DNA of 64,000 nucleotides from Undibacterium sp. Jales W-56 (GCF_025548535.1 NZ_JAJLQW010000004.1:124001-188000); one strand, 5' to 3'; counted from the first letter of the stretch, positions 54,662 to 64,000 are shown. The notes: generated from the sequence alone by a model not told the origin. Numbers and translations: made by a program.

Positions 54662-55551
54662 TGACGGCCAGCAATCGCAAAGGCATCATCCTGGCCGGCG
54701 GTTCCGGCACACGACTGTATCCGGTGACGCAAGCGGTATCCAAACAACTGCTGCCGGTCTATGACAAGCCGATGATTTACTATCCGCTGACCTCGCTGAT
54801 GCTGGCTGGCATGCGCGACATCCTGATCATCTCGACGCCGCAAGACACGCCGCGCTTCCAGGAATTGCTCGGCGATGGATCGCAGTGGGGGATCAACTTG
54901 CAATATGCCGTCCAGCCCAGCCCCGACGGTCTGGCGCAAGCCTTTATCATCGGTCGCGAATTTGTCGGCAATTCGCCTTCGGCCCTGATCCTCGGCGACA
55001 ATATTTATTACGGTCACGACTTCGAGCCGCAACTCAGGGCGGCTGATGCGAACCTGCATGGCGCCACCGTGTTTGCCTATCATGTGCATGATCCCGAGCG
55101 TTATGGCGTGGTCGAATTCGATCAGCAAAGGCATGCCATCAGCATAGAAGAAAAACCGGTGCAGCCAAAATCCAATTACGCCGTCACCGGTCTGTATTTC
55201 TACGATCAGCAAGTGGTGGATATTGCCGCCAGCATCCGGCCCTCGCACCGCGGCGAACTCGAAATCACCGATGTCAACAATGTCTACCTGAAACAAGGGC
55301 AACTGAAAGTTGAATTGATGGGCCGCGGCATGGCGTGGCTGGATACCGGCACTCACGAGTCCTTGCTGGAAGCGGGTCAATTCATTGCCACCATCGAAAA
55401 ACGCCAGGGCCTGAAAGTCGCTTGTCCGGAAGAAATTGCCTACCGGCGCGGCTATATCAATGACGCACAGTTGGAAAAACTCGCACAGCCACTCAAAAAG
55501 AATGAATACGGTCGCTATCTGCTGCAATTATTGCAGCATAAAACCTATTGA
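54661..55551 (+). CDS. rfbA: Glucose-1-phosphate thymidylyltransferase
   Basis: Makes dTDP-glucose from dTTP and glucose-1-phosphate. The start [21 protein letters not shown] gives 296 residues; an upstream in-frame extension lies within rfbB. Nucleotide loop [11 protein letters not shown] near 14, [14 protein letters not shown] near 83 and [20 protein letters not shown] near 163 are family signatures. Confidence 0.97.
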   Translation: MTASNRKGIILAGGSGTRLYPVTQAVSKQLLPVYDKPMIYYPLTSLMLAGMRDILIISTPQDTPRFQELLGDGSQWGINLQYAVQPSPDGLAQAFIIGREFVGNSPSALILGDNIYYGHDFEPQLRAADANLHGATVFAYHVHDPERYGVVEFDQQRHAISIEEKPVQPKSNYAVTGLYFYDQQVVDIAASIRPSHRGELEITDVNNVYLKQGQLKVELMGRGMAWLDTGTHESLLEAGQFIATIEKRQGLKVACPEEIAYRRGYINDAQLEKLAQPLKKNEYGRYLLQLLQHKTY

Positions 55552-55601
55552 TTCCTGCGCCCATAGCATACTCATTTACTTCGTCGCCCAACTACCAGAT
55601 C

Positions 55602-56147
55602 ATGAACGTAATACCTACCAATTTGCCTGAAGTGATGATCATCGAGCCGCGCGTCTTCGGCGATGATCGCGGATTTTTTTATGAAAGTTTCAACGCAAAA
55701 AAATTTGCCGAACTGACTGGCATCAATACCGCCTTCGTGCAAGACAATCATTCCATGTCGGCTAAAAATGTGTTGCGCGGCATGCATTACCAGATCCAGC
55801 AGGCACAAGGTAAATTGGTACGCGTGATTTCAGGCGAAGTGTTTGACGTGGCCGTCGATTTGCGCAAAAGCTCGCCCCGTTTCGGGCAATGGACCGGCGT
55901 CACCTTATCGGCCGCCAACCAGCGTCAGCTATGGATACCGCCAGGCTTCGCGCACGGCTTTGTGGTCACCAGCGAGAAGGCCGAATTCCTCTACAAGACC
56001 ACCGATTACTGGGCCCCGGAACATGAGCGTTGCCTACAGTGGAATGACCCGTCGGTCGGTATTCAATGGCCTATGCAAGACGCGCCTGTGATGTCTGACA
56101 AGGACCAGCAAGGCACATCGCTGGCAGATGCCGAGGTTTTTGCATGA
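55602..56147 (+). CDS. rfbC: dTDP-4-dehydrorhamnose 3,5-epimerase
   Basis: Third enzyme of dTDP-L-rhamnose synthesis. Starting at MNVIPTNLPEVMIIEPRVFG it has 181 residues; RGMHYQIQQAQGKLVRV near 62 holds the catalytic His, and WIPPGFAHGF near 117 with YKTTDYWAPEHE. It sits 50 bp after rfbA and overlaps rfbD by 4 bp. Confidence 0.97.
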   Translation: MNVIPTNLPEVMIIEPRVFGDDRGFFYESFNAKKFAELTGINTAFVQDNHSMSAKNVLRGMHYQIQQAQGKLVRVISGEVFDVAVDLRKSSPRFGQWTGVTLSAANQRQLWIPPGFAHGFVVTSEKAEFLYKTTDYWAPEHERCLQWNDPSVGIQWPMQDAPVMSDKDQQGTSLADAEVFA

Positions 56148-57088
56148 GGATTTTATTGACTGGTACCAGCGGCCAACTCGGTCATGCCCTGCTGCAGACC
56201 CTGGATAGCATAGGCACGGTGATCGTACCGGAACGCCGTACCATGGATCTCAGTCAGCCCGAGCAATTACGGCAAGTGATCCGGACCATCCAGCCGGACC
56301 TGATCGTCAATCCGGCCGCCTACACCGCCGTCGACAAAGCCGAAAGCGAACCGGAACTGGCCCATACCATCAACGCAACGGCACCCGCAGTGATGGCCGA
56401 AGAAGCAAAAAAACTCGGTGCCGCCCTGATTCATTATTCGACGGATTATGTATTCGACGGCAGCAAGTGCGACGCTGCAGGTAATTTGTTGCCCTATGCA
56501 GAGCAGGATCCAACCGCACCGATCAATGTCTACGGCCAAACCAAGCTGGCAGGCGAGCAGGCGATCCGCCAAAGCGGCTGCCGTCATTTGATTTTTCGCA
56601 CCAGTTGGGTGTACTCGCTGTTTGGTAAAAACTTCTTGCTGACCATGCTGCGCCTGGCCAAGGAAAGAGAAGAATTAAACATCGTCAACGACCAGTGGGG
56701 CGCACCCACATCGGCAGGCTGGCTGGCCGAAGCGAGCGCCAGCATCATCGCGCAAATCATCCATGCCGCCGACCAGGATCAATGGTGGGAGCAACATCAA
56801 GGCCTGTACCACATGACGCCACAAGGCAAAACCAGCTGGTGCGGCTTCACGCAAGAAATCATGGCGCAAGCCGGCAAGCTGGCATTATTCTCAAAAACAG
56901 CCCCCGTGGTGACAGGCATACCGGCCAGCCAATATCCAACCCCTGCCCGCCGTCCCGTCAATTCCTGTCTCGATACGCATCTGCTGGCACAGCATTTTGG
57001 CCTGGCCATACCGACCTGGCAAGCGGTACTCGAAAACTGCCTGCAACGGCAGCCTCAGAACAATCATCATTCGGGTAAATACAATTGA
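56144..57088 (+). CDS. rfbD: dTDP-4-dehydrorhamnose reductase
   Basis: Last step to dTDP-L-rhamnose, an NADPH reductase of the SDR family. The 314 residues have LLTGTSGQLGHALL at the start, NPAAYTAVDKAE near 63, HYSTDYVFDG near 107 and PINVYGQTKLAGEQ near 131 with the catalytic Tyr/Lys. 4-bp overlaps with rfbC and the next gene indicate one operon. Confidence 0.96.
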   Translation: MRILLTGTSGQLGHALLQTLDSIGTVIVPERRTMDLSQPEQLRQVIRTIQPDLIVNPAAYTAVDKAESEPELAHTINATAPAVMAEEAKKLGAALIHYSTDYVFDGSKCDAAGNLLPYAEQDPTAPINVYGQTKLAGEQAIRQSGCRHLIFRTSWVYSLFGKNFLLTMLRLAKEREELNIVNDQWGAPTSAGWLAEASASIIAQIIHAADQDQWWEQHQGLYHMTPQGKTSWCGFTQEIMAQAGKLALFSKTAPVVTGIPASQYPTPARRPVNSCLDTHLLAQHFGLAIPTWQAVLENCLQRQPQNNHHSGKYN

Positions 57089-57486
57089 AACCACAAATCA
57101 TTCCACTGCGCGTTATAGGTGATGATCGCGGCAGTCTGGTGGCGATAGAGGCTGAACAAAATATTCCTTTCGAGATCAAGCGCGTCTACTACATTTTCGG
57201 AACCAAGGATGGTGTTGAACGCGGATTCCATGCTCATCGCAACCTGCAACAAGTCGCCGTCGCAGTACGTGGTTCCTGCATCATGACGATTGATGACGGC
57301 AAGGAAAAAACAGAATTCAAGCTAGACAATCCAGCCAACGGTCTTTATATCAACTCCATGGTTTGGCGTGTCATGAAAGATTTTAGCGAAGATTGTGTGT
57401 TGCTGGTCATGGCTGATCAGCATTATGCAGAAAGCGACTATATTCGGGACTATAAAACATTTCTATCGGAGTTATCAAAAAAATGA
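57085..57486 (+). CDS. fdtA: dTDP-4-oxo-6-deoxyhexose 3,4-ketoisomerase (FdtA-like)
   Basis: A 133-residue cupin isomerase that converts the RfbB product to the 3-keto sugar for 3-amino sugar formation. It starts at a TTG overlapping the rfbD stop. DDRGSLVAIE near 13, IKRVYYIFGTKDGVERGFHAH near 31-51 and the VWRVMKDFSEDCVLLV segment fit FdtA/QdtA; the RGFHAH form is that of FdtA, suggesting a galacto-configured product, but QdtA cannot be excluded. The transition to AT-rich DNA begins here. Confidence 0.88.
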   Translation: MKPQIIPLRVIGDDRGSLVAIEAEQNIPFEIKRVYYIFGTKDGVERGFHAHRNLQQVAVAVRGSCIMTIDDGKEKTEFKLDNPANGLYINSMVWRVMKDFSEDCVLLVMADQHYAESDYIRDYKTFLSELSKK

Positions 57487-58238
57487 TACATCCCACGGCA
57501 ATCGTCTCCCCGGCAGCAAAGATAGGGAAAAGCATAAAGATTGGTGCCTTTAGCATCATTCATGACAAGGTAGAGATTGGTGATGAATCCGAAATAGGAA
57601 GTCATTGCGAAATAGGTATAGCAACGCCTTTAAGTGATGGCTCGCCTTTAATTATTGGCGCTCACTCTACAATCCGTTCACATTCAATTTTCTACGCAGG
57701 ATCAATTTTTGGAGATCGATTGGTGACCGGTCATCGAGTGACCGTAAGAGAAGGGACGCACGCCGGGCTGAATCTACAAATAGGCACGCTTAGCGATATC
57801 CAGGGTGACTGCACTATCGGTGATTATGTCAGATTGCATTCAAACGTACATATTGGAAAAAAATCCGTCGTTGGCAATTTCGTTTGGATTTTCCCTTATG
57901 TGGTTCTGACCAACGATCCAACGCCACCTAGTTCGACGCTGCTGGGTTGTGAGATTGGTGATTACACTGCAGTCGCCACAATGTCAGTTGTACTCCCGGG
58001 TGTAAAAATAGGTCAACATTGTCTAATTGGGGCGCACGCTTGCGTGGGAAAAAATGTGGCGGACGGAATGATCGCCGCTGGTATACCCGCCAAGACGCTA
58101 GGTCCAACGTCCAATATTCAATTACGTGACGGCAGCGGTTTGAGTGCATATCCTTGGACCACTCATTTTCACCGTGGCTACCCGGAAGAAATCATAAAGC
58201 AATGGAAAAAGGAAAACGATGACAATCCCCTTTCTTGA
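57483..58238 (+). CDS. Left-handed beta-helix acyltransferase (FdtC/QdtC-like N-acetyltransferase)
   Basis: A 251-residue hexapeptide-repeat transferase with many isoleucine-patch turns (e.g. [43 protein letters not shown]). The trimeric LbetaH fold and the position between fdtA and the aminotransferase gene indicate N-acetylation of a dTDP-3-amino-3,6-dideoxyhexose. The active-site His is likely in [10 protein letters not shown] or the next turn. ATGA overlap with fdtA; its 3' end overlaps the next gene by 20 bp. Confidence 0.84.
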   Translation: MIHPTAIVSPAAKIGKSIKIGAFSIIHDKVEIGDESEIGSHCEIGIATPLSDGSPLIIGAHSTIRSHSIFYAGSIFGDRLVTGHRVTVREGTHAGLNLQIGTLSDIQGDCTIGDYVRLHSNVHIGKKSVVGNFVWIFPYVVLTNDPTPPSSTLLGCEIGDYTAVATMSVVLPGVKIGQHCLIGAHACVGKNVADGMIAAGIPAKTLGPTSNIQLRDGSGLSAYPWTTHFHRGYPEEIIKQWKKENDDNPLS

Positions 58239-59322
58239 TCTGAAAACGCCACATAGCGACTTACGTACTGAATTGACACAAGCATTCCATCATGTATTGG
58301 ATAGTGGATGGTTTATTCAAGGAAAACAATTAAGCGACTTTGAGCAAGAATATGCCGCCTACTGTGAGTCAAAACATTGCATCGGTGTTGGCAATGGTTT
58401 AGACGCATTGCATTTAATTTTGCGCGCGTACGACATCGGCGCCGGTGATGAGGTCATTGTTCCATCCAACACCTATATAGCGACCTGGCTTGCAGTCTCT
58501 TATGCTGGCGCAAGGCCTGTACCTGTAGAACCAGATATAGCCACTTACAATATTTCAGCGGAACTGATTGAGGCAGCAATTACCTCACGTACTAAGGCAA
58601 TTATGATGGTGCATTTGTATGGCCAGGTAGCGGATATGGATGCGATCAATCTGCTCGCAAATAAATACAATTTAAAAGTTATCGAAGACGCAGCTCAGTC
58701 ACAAGGTGCCAAATATAAGGGCAGACTCTCAGGAGGTTTAGGTGATGCTGCGGGACACAGTTTTTATCCCGGAAAAAACCTGGGCGCTCTTGGCGACGGC
58801 GGCGCAATCACCACTAACGATGACAAATTGGCTGAAAAATTGCGCATGTTGCGCAACTATGGTTCAGAAATCAAGTATCACAATGAAGTTAAGGGCTACA
58901 ACTCAAGGCTAGATGAGCTTCAAGCGGCATTTCTTCGTGTGAAGTTAAAAAAGTTAAACGACTGGAATCAACGGCGGCAAACTCTGGCAAAGCTATATCA
59001 GGAGGGCTTGCAAAATACGCCCGGCATTACACTTCCATTTGTTCCTGATTGGGCAGATCCTGTTTGGCATCTTTATGTTATCCGTGCTGAACAACGTGAT
59101 CGTTTACAGCAACATTTACAGTCTGCGGGAATTGGCACGGTCATCCATTATCCAATTCCACCACATTTGCAACATGCATATGCAGAATTGAAGTTCGCTC
59201 AAGGAGCATTCCCCATTTCTGAAAAAATCCATAACGAAGTCATCAGCTTGCCGCTGGATCCTTACTTATCGGTTGAGGATGCAAAACGAGTCATTGCAGC
59301 AGTGCGTGAATTTACCGCCTAA
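58219..59322 (+). CDS. fdtB: DegT/DnrJ/EryC1 aminotransferase (FdtB-like, dTDP-3-amino sugar)
   Basis: A 367-residue PLP enzyme that places an amino group at C3 of the keto sugar. The [21 protein letters not shown] region near 54, [13 protein letters not shown] near 157, and [16 protein letters not shown] near 182 with the PLP-binding Lys are standard for sugar aminotransferases (FdtB/QdtB). With fdtA, the acetyltransferase and rfbAB it completes the dTDP-3-acetamido-3,6-dideoxyhexose route. Confidence 0.9.
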   Translation: MTIPFLDLKTPHSDLRTELTQAFHHVLDSGWFIQGKQLSDFEQEYAAYCESKHCIGVGNGLDALHLILRAYDIGAGDEVIVPSNTYIATWLAVSYAGARPVPVEPDIATYNISAELIEAAITSRTKAIMMVHLYGQVADMDAINLLANKYNLKVIEDAAQSQGAKYKGRLSGGLGDAAGHSFYPGKNLGALGDGGAITTNDDKLAEKLRMLRNYGSEIKYHNEVKGYNSRLDELQAAFLRVKLKKLNDWNQRRQTLAKLYQEGLQNTPGITLPFVPDWADPVWHLYVIRAEQRDRLQQHLQSAGIGTVIHYPIPPHLQHAYAELKFAQGAFPISEKIHNEVISLPLDPYLSVEDAKRVIAAVREFTA

Positions 59323-59367
59323 GCACAAGTTGAATATGCGGATTAAGCGATTCATTTTGGTATTGAC

Positions 59368-60615
59368 ATGTCATTAGTCAGTACAGGTTTTTTAAATGCG
59401 ATCGCGGTTGCCATGCGTTTGCTGGCCATGCTTGGTCTGAATAAATTATTGGCCATTTATGTTGGGCCAGCGGGTTATGCGGCATTAGGTCAATTTCAAA
59501 ATGCAATCACGATGATCACATCGTTTGCTAGCGGAGCCATCAATACGGGTGTCACCAAATACACGGCGCAGTACCATGACGAAACGGCTAAACAACATAG
59601 ATTGTGGCAAACAGCTGGCAGTATTTCACTGGCCTGTACCTTACTGGTATCCACTTTTATTGCTATTTTTCATCGACCTCTTGCAGGAATTTTGCTGCAA
59701 GATACAAATCTTGGTAGTGTCTTCCTCTGGTTAGCGGCAACATTAATTTTATTTGTATTCAATGCCTTTTTATTAGCCGTACTCAATGGAAAAAAAGCCG
59801 TTGGCCGCTACGTTATTGCCAATGTATCGACCAGCATTATCACACTGTTAGTGACCTGGCTACTATCGAGTGTATGGGGTTTATACGGCGCCCTCGTTGC
59901 ACTGACAATCAACCAATCCGTTGTTTTTTTTGTGACCCTGGCGCTCTGCATGCGCACCAATTGGTTTCGTTTTTCCGATCTTGCCGGGCGTATCGATCCT
60001 CAGTTAGCGCGTCAGCTAGCGCAATACGGATTAATGGCATTAGTAACAGCGGTGGCTTTGCCACTAAGTCAAATGTTGATTCGTGATCATCTGGTAAGTG
60101 AGTTCGGTTGGTTCTATGCCGGATTATGGCAAGCTGTCACAAAAATCAGCGACATGTATTTGATGCTAATTACGACGACACTGACCGTGTATTATCTGCC
60201 GCGTCTCTCAGAAATCAGCGAACCTTTGCAATTGCGTCAAGAAATTTCAAAGGTATATCGATTTGCGCTTCCTGCAGCCGCAATCGGCGCTCTATTCGTT
60301 TATCTGTTACGTGAGTGGTTAGTCGCACTATTATTCACACAAGATTTTTTGCCGATGCTGGATTTATTGGCTTGGCAATTAATCGGAGATGTCGTAAAAA
60401 TAGGTAGTTGGGTGTTAGGATTCGTAATGTTGGGACGCGCTATGGTCCGCGCTTATATAATCACCGAAGTCGTGTTTAATTTTTCCTTAGTTGGATTAAC
60501 TTACTCGTTAACGCCATGGCTGGGATTAAAAGCGGCGGTCATCGCATTTTTAATTAATTATCTGCTGTACTGGTTATGCATTGCCATCATTCTAAAAAAA
60601 ACTGGTTACAAATAA
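59368..60615 (+). CDS. wzx: O-antigen flippase (Wzx family)
   Basis: A 415-residue integral membrane protein with about 12 helices, Wzx/WzxE type: the N-terminal LNKLLAIYVGPAGYAALGQFQNAITMI and GVTKYTAQYHDE segments resemble O-antigen translocases. It moves undecaprenyl-linked repeat units across the inner membrane. Clearly AT-rich. A Wzy polymerase is not visible before the window ends. Confidence 0.88.
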   Translation: MSLVSTGFLNAIAVAMRLLAMLGLNKLLAIYVGPAGYAALGQFQNAITMITSFASGAINTGVTKYTAQYHDETAKQHRLWQTAGSISLACTLLVSTFIAIFHRPLAGILLQDTNLGSVFLWLAATLILFVFNAFLLAVLNGKKAVGRYVIANVSTSIITLLVTWLLSSVWGLYGALVALTINQSVVFFVTLALCMRTNWFRFSDLAGRIDPQLARQLAQYGLMALVTAVALPLSQMLIRDHLVSEFGWFYAGLWQAVTKISDMYLMLITTTLTVYYLPRLSEISEPLQLRQEISKVYRFALPAAAIGALFVYLLREWLVALLFTQDFLPMLDLLAWQLIGDVVKIGSWVLGFVMLGRAMVRAYIITEVVFNFSLVGLTYSLTPWLGLKAAVIAFLINYLLYWLCIAIILKKTGYK

Positions 60616-60640
60616 AACACTGAAACTACGTGAAAAACAC

Positions 60641-62050
60641 ATGTTGCAAGCCTACATAAAACAATCGCTGGCCGAAATTTGTAAGGCCGAAAAACTCGAT
60701 GATGCGATTAAAAAATCGCGTTTTCTAGGCGAACTTTTATGGAAAAATAGTACGGGTCAATATGAATTGTCTGAATTAGAAAATACTTTAGTAGAAAAAT
60801 TTGGTTCGCAATTTGTGCCGTTAGCGACATCAACAGTAAGTTGTGAATATGTGCATATCCTGACAAAAGCTTACGACAGTGGCGGACACACCCGTATCGT
60901 TGAACGTCTGATCAACGCGGCGTCTATGCAGCAATCGGCGATACTAATAACGGAAACAGCCCAAGCCAATGCGTTAAAAAAACTCTCTCACGCGAAATTT
61001 GGTTGCATCAAACTACCGAAAAGCCGCGACAGCAAAGACAAAATACAAAGACTCGTTAATGCCTTGGCACATTATAAAACCGTCATTCTCCATATTCATC
61101 CCTATGATATAGAAACGGTTCTTGCAGTGGCATTAGCCAAGAAATATTATGGTTTGCGGGTCATGTTATATAACCACGCCGATCATGTATTCTCGTATGG
61201 CTTCAGTGTCGCCGATCGCGTGTTGGAAATCAGCTATTTCGGCTGGGGTCTGCGTGCCAAACGTAAAACAGAAAACAAATCCGTCTTCGTCGGCATACCT
61301 ATTAAATTGCCAGAACTACCGCAAAACCATCGCTGCGGCAAATCCATGAATGAAGCATATATAGCCGCCGCAGGTACTGCCTATAAATTTCGACCAGCCT
61401 GTGGCTATTCTTTTCCAGAGTTCGTTGACGATCTGTCAGAACGGATTAAAACCCGGTTTGTCTTGATAGGCCCCCAGCCAGTTTTTAATTGGTGGTGGTG
61501 GAAAAGCTATTTCAAAACCAGTTCTAAATTGGATTTTTATTCCACGATGCCGCATGAGAAATATCTTCAGTTCCTGACACATGCAACAGCTTTTATCGAT
61601 AGTTTTCCGATGACTGGCGGAACAGCCTTTTCTGAAATATTTAGTATGGGAATACCATGTTTCGGCGTCCTCACCGGTGCTCACGGGTATACCCCTGCGG
61701 ATCAGTTGAAGTCGCAAAGCACTGGGCAATTGATAGAAGACGTAAAACTATTTTTACAAACGGGAAAATTGGACGAGACACTACAAGAAAAAGTGACGCG
61801 ACAACTGTACGAAGCGCACGATGTGACAGCAGTCGCCAACCGAATTGTCCACGCTTATGATATTGACCTAAAAGACCAACAACCTTTTTGGGTCAACCCA
61901 GCGGCAGTAGATACCACGTTCTATGAAAAAATCTGGATCATGAAACCTGGTTTCTCCATGCCGGTCCATGTCCCTCCAGTCTTCAAACTCCTGTACCTGT
62001 TTGTTCGCCACTGGACAAAACGCTGCTCGGAGCAGATGAAATTAGCCTAA
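60641..62050 (+). CDS. Putative glycosyltransferase, GT-B type (divergent)
   Basis: A 469-residue soluble protein. SGGHTRIVERLI near 78 suggests the first Rossmann domain of GT-B enzymes; the C-terminal domain has IDSFPMTGGTAFSEIFSMGIPCFGV near 325, resembling the nucleotide-sugar site of GT41/GT4-type enzymes. The first about 65 residues and the last about 70 (WVNPAAVDTTFYEKIW) are unusual. Sugar specificity cannot be read. Confidence 0.7.
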   Translation: MLQAYIKQSLAEICKAEKLDDAIKKSRFLGELLWKNSTGQYELSELENTLVEKFGSQFVPLATSTVSCEYVHILTKAYDSGGHTRIVERLINAASMQQSAILITETAQANALKKLSHAKFGCIKLPKSRDSKDKIQRLVNALAHYKTVILHIHPYDIETVLAVALAKKYYGLRVMLYNHADHVFSYGFSVADRVLEISYFGWGLRAKRKTENKSVFVGIPIKLPELPQNHRCGKSMNEAYIAAAGTAYKFRPACGYSFPEFVDDLSERIKTRFVLIGPQPVFNWWWWKSYFKTSSKLDFYSTMPHEKYLQFLTHATAFIDSFPMTGGTAFSEIFSMGIPCFGVLTGAHGYTPADQLKSQSTGQLIEDVKLFLQTGKLDETLQEKVTRQLYEAHDVTAVANRIVHAYDIDLKDQQPFWVNPAAVDTTFYEKIWIMKPGFSMPVHVPPVFKLLYLFVRHWTKRCSEQMKLA

Positions 62051-62121
62051 GGGCAATGCCAACGATATCCATACCCATCTTTGTGATGGATATGGAATGA
62101 CTTTAAAGACAAAGAATAAGC

Positions 62122-62922
62122 ATGATCCATGTTGCCATCGTTAGCCACGGCCACGAAAACCTCCTCATCAACAGCCAGCTTGGAGGCTTACTCGCCAGCG
62201 GTACAGCACTCAAGATTTGGCTAAAAGACAATCAGCCGTCAGCCGACCTGAAAACCTATTGTGAACAGCACGGCGTGCACTATAGCGATGACTTACCTGG
62301 CCTGGGTTTTGGTGAAAACAATAATTTTATCTTTGAGCAGATTCGTCAAGAATACGGTTTTCAAACCGGCGACTATTTTGTGGTGATGAATCCCGACCTT
62401 AGTACCAGTGCCGAAACCATTTTGGCTCTGACGGCACAAATGACAGCGGATGCCTGCGCAGTAGCGACCATCGATCTGTTCAAGGATCCGCAGTACCGGG
62501 TGCATGACGCCAACATCCGGCATTTCCCTACGTATGCGTCTTTATGGAATCTGGTTACCGCACGTTCACTCACCGACAGCTATGACAAAATGGCGATCAC
62601 CGATTCACGTTACGTTGATTGGGCCTCTGGTGCTTTCCTGGTATTCGATGCGGCACACTACAGGCAACTCGGCGGCTTCGATCAGGCTTATTTCATGTAC
62701 TTTGAAGATGTCGATATTTGCTATCGTTCGCATCAACTGCTGAACCAGGGCGTCCTGTATTACCCGCAATTTAAAGCGGTGCATCTGGCTGCGCATCAGA
62801 ATCGCAATTTGATTTCCAGGCATGCGTTCTGGCTGATCACCAGCTTTTTGAAATTTTTGTCACGCCGTTATTTCGTCTATGGCGTATCCAAGCAAATAAG
62901 CCATTTACCTCTCACAAAATAA
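62122..62922 (+). CDS. Family 2 glycosyltransferase (rhamnosyltransferase-like)
   Basis: A 266-residue GT-A enzyme of the GT2 rhamnosyltransferase (WbbL/RfbF) type. FVVMNPDLSTSAETILAL near 91 is the DxD-like metal motif in the NPD form used by rhamnosyltransferases, and GAFLVFDAAHYRQLGGFDQAYFMYFEDVDICYR-type region (GGFDQAYFMYFEDVDIC) is the acceptor loop. It fits the dTDP-L-rhamnose made by rfbABCD. One C-terminal amphipathic segment may tether it to the membrane. Confidence 0.88.
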   Translation: MIHVAIVSHGHENLLINSQLGGLLASGTALKIWLKDNQPSADLKTYCEQHGVHYSDDLPGLGFGENNNFIFEQIRQEYGFQTGDYFVVMNPDLSTSAETILALTAQMTADACAVATIDLFKDPQYRVHDANIRHFPTYASLWNLVTARSLTDSYDKMAITDSRYVDWASGAFLVFDAAHYRQLGGFDQAYFMYFEDVDICYRSHQLLNQGVLYYPQFKAVHLAAHQNRNLISRHAFWLITSFLKFLSRRYFVYGVSKQISHLPLTK

Positions 62923-62927
62923 GCGGC

Positions 62928-63923
62928 ATGACTTTAGCAATCTTACTGACGGGCGCCACCGGTTTTGTGGGCCAAGCGCTGATGGGCCATCTCCAGCGAC
63001 AAGGACACGACCTGCTTTGCCTCAGCCGTCAAGCAAGCAACCTGGCAAACACTGGCCAAAGCCCTCAAATTCGGCATGCGCGCATAGAAGACATGAATGC
63101 GGAAACCGACTGGAGTGCGCACCTGGCAGGGCGTACCCACGTGATCCACTGCGCCGCCCGCGTGCACGTCATGCATGAGACCACGGCCGACCCGCTGGCC
63201 TTATTTCGTCAGGTCAATGTCGACGCCACGCTCAAGCTGGCACGCCAGGCGGCAGCAGCGGGAGTCCGCCAATTTGTTTTTATCAGCTCGGTCAAAGTCA
63301 ACGGTGAATCTACCATCAAAGGCCAGCCCTTCACCGAAGACAGCGCGCCTCATCCTGAAGATGCCTACGGCATCTCAAAATACGAAGCCGAGCAAGTCTT
63401 GCTGGCGCTCGGACGAGCAAGCGGTATGGCGATCACGATTATTCGCCCTCCTTTAGTGTATGGTCCGGGTGTCAAGGCAAATTTCCTGAACATGTTGCGC
63501 TGGGTCAAAAAAGGGCTGCCGTTACCGCTCGCCAGCGTAGATAATCGCCGCAGTTTTGTGTATCTAGGCAATCTGGTGAGCTTGATTCTGACCTGTCTTG
63601 ATCATCCCAAGGCGGCGCAAGAAATATTTTTAGCCTCCGATGGACAGGACTTATCGACCGCGCAGCTATTACAATATTGCGCAGTTGCCCTGGACGTGCC
63701 ATCGCGCCTGTTTCCTTTTCCGCCGGGCTGGCTGATGCATGCGGCCCGGCTGGCGGGCAAACAATCGGTGGCCGAACGTTTATGCGGTTCCCTGCAAGTC
63801 GATATCGGTAAGGCGCAAGGATTGCTCGGCTGGACGCCGCCGTGGAGCGTACAGCAGGGATTGCAGGCAACCGCTGACGCGTTGAACAGAACGCTGTTGC
63901 ATAACCCAAAGGAGTTGGTTTGA
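62928..63923 (+). CDS. NAD-dependent epimerase/reductase (WbpV/WreV-like)
   Basis: A 331-residue extended SDR protein: LLTGATGFVGQAL at the start, SSVKVNGES near 121, YGISKYEAEQVLLA near 146 with catalytic Tyr/Lys, and IIRPPLVYGPGVKANF. Proteins of this subgroup, encoded directly before an initiating sugar-phosphate transferase, reduce UDP-4-keto-6-deoxy-HexNAc (QuiNAc/FucNAc pathway) or epimerise UDP-sugars. The overlap with the transferase gene supports that role. Confidence 0.82.
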   Translation: MTLAILLTGATGFVGQALMGHLQRQGHDLLCLSRQASNLANTGQSPQIRHARIEDMNAETDWSAHLAGRTHVIHCAARVHVMHETTADPLALFRQVNVDATLKLARQAAAAGVRQFVFISSVKVNGESTIKGQPFTEDSAPHPEDAYGISKYEAEQVLLALGRASGMAITIIRPPLVYGPGVKANFLNMLRWVKKGLPLPLASVDNRRSFVYLGNLVSLILTCLDHPKAAQEIFLASDGQDLSTAQLLQYCAVALDVPSRLFPFPPGWLMHAARLAGKQSVAERLCGSLQVDIGKAQGLLGWTPPWSVQQGLQATADALNRTLLHNPKELV

Positions 63924-64000
63924 AACGCGCATTTGATCTATTGTTGGCCTTGATCGCCGCTTGTATTTTACTGCTGCCAATTTTACTTACCGCGATCTGC
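63920..64000 (+). CDS. Initiating sugar-phosphate transferase (5' end only)
   Basis: Starts at a TTG overlapping the previous stop by 4 bp (TTGA), with a GGAG site 6 bp upstream. The 27 visible codons read MKRAFDLLLALIAACILLLP, the basic-hydrophobic N-terminus of polyprenyl-phosphate sugar-1-phosphate transferases (WbaP/PglC family), with the rest beyond the window. It would begin O-unit assembly on undecaprenyl phosphate. Confidence 0.75.
   Translation, partial: MKRAFDLLLALIAACILLLPILLTAIC

Overview
The window reads as a chromosomal segment of a betaproteobacterium in the Burkholderiales, most likely an Oxalobacteraceae-type organism. This is inferred from gene order (recA-recX-DUF2889-sucC-sucD; pgk-pyk-fba; purM-AI2E permease-hda-HAD-pcnB-folK-panB; grpE-dnaK-dnaJ) and protein character; no database search was possible. 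Most genes have moderate GC. Two stretches, about 9.5-14.5 kb (type IV pilin region) and 57.1-62.1 kb (O-antigen genes), are clearly AT-richer.

Layout. 1-4.6 kb: lower glycolysis (fba, pyk, pgk) downstream of an AzlCD-type amino-acid exporter, all on the minus strand. 4.7-9.4 kb: small zinc-finger protein, NTF2-like protein, YheT hydrolase, a conserved unknown, a BepA-like periplasmic protease and moaC. 9.4-14.5 kb: pilin O-oligosaccharyltransferase, sigma-54-type promoter, type IV pilin, TfpZ-like accessory protein, and an FHA protein plus PP2C phosphatase pair. 14.9-19.6 kb: sucCD, DUF2889, recX and LexA-controlled recA. 19.6-20.9 kb: a small, apparently non-autonomous transposon-like element carrying one GFA-domain gene. 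21.1-25.8 kb: two-component system followed by a DUF4212/sodium:solute symporter pair, ended by a 267-bp MITE-like element. 26.1-30.5 kb: ATP-grasp, alpha-E, transglutaminase and Anbu proteasome-like protease cluster. 30.5-34.2 kb: tag, a site-2 protease, DUF2167 and tandem Tat-type redoxins. 34.2-38.7 kb: three different photolyase/cryptochrome-family genes with a DUF2256 mini-gene. 39.1-48.9 kb: purM, AI2E permease, hda, HAD phosphatase, pcnB, folK, DUF486, panB, tungstate-type ABC genes, carbonic anhydrase and a chalcone-isomerase-like protein. 49.2-53.1 kb: dnaJ, dnaK and grpE with two sigma-32 promoters. 53.3-64 kb: a tiny membrane-protein ORF, a dyad operator-like site and an O-antigen cluster. 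That cluster makes dTDP-L-rhamnose and a dTDP-3-acetamido-3,6-dideoxyhexose, and also encodes a flippase, two glycosyltransferases, an epimerase/reductase and the start of the initiating sugar-phosphate transferase.

The most noteworthy items are the 19.6-20.9 kb element, whose TGT/ACA inverted ends are abutted exactly by 35-bp direct repeats; the MITE whose end supplies the symporter stop codon and whose 16-bp end recurs at the start codon of the carbonic anhydrase gene; the Anbu/ATP-grasp cluster; the triple photolyase locus; and the unannotated 28-residue membrane ORF beside an operator-like dyad upstream of rfbB. No tRNA, rRNA or CRISPR array was recognised.
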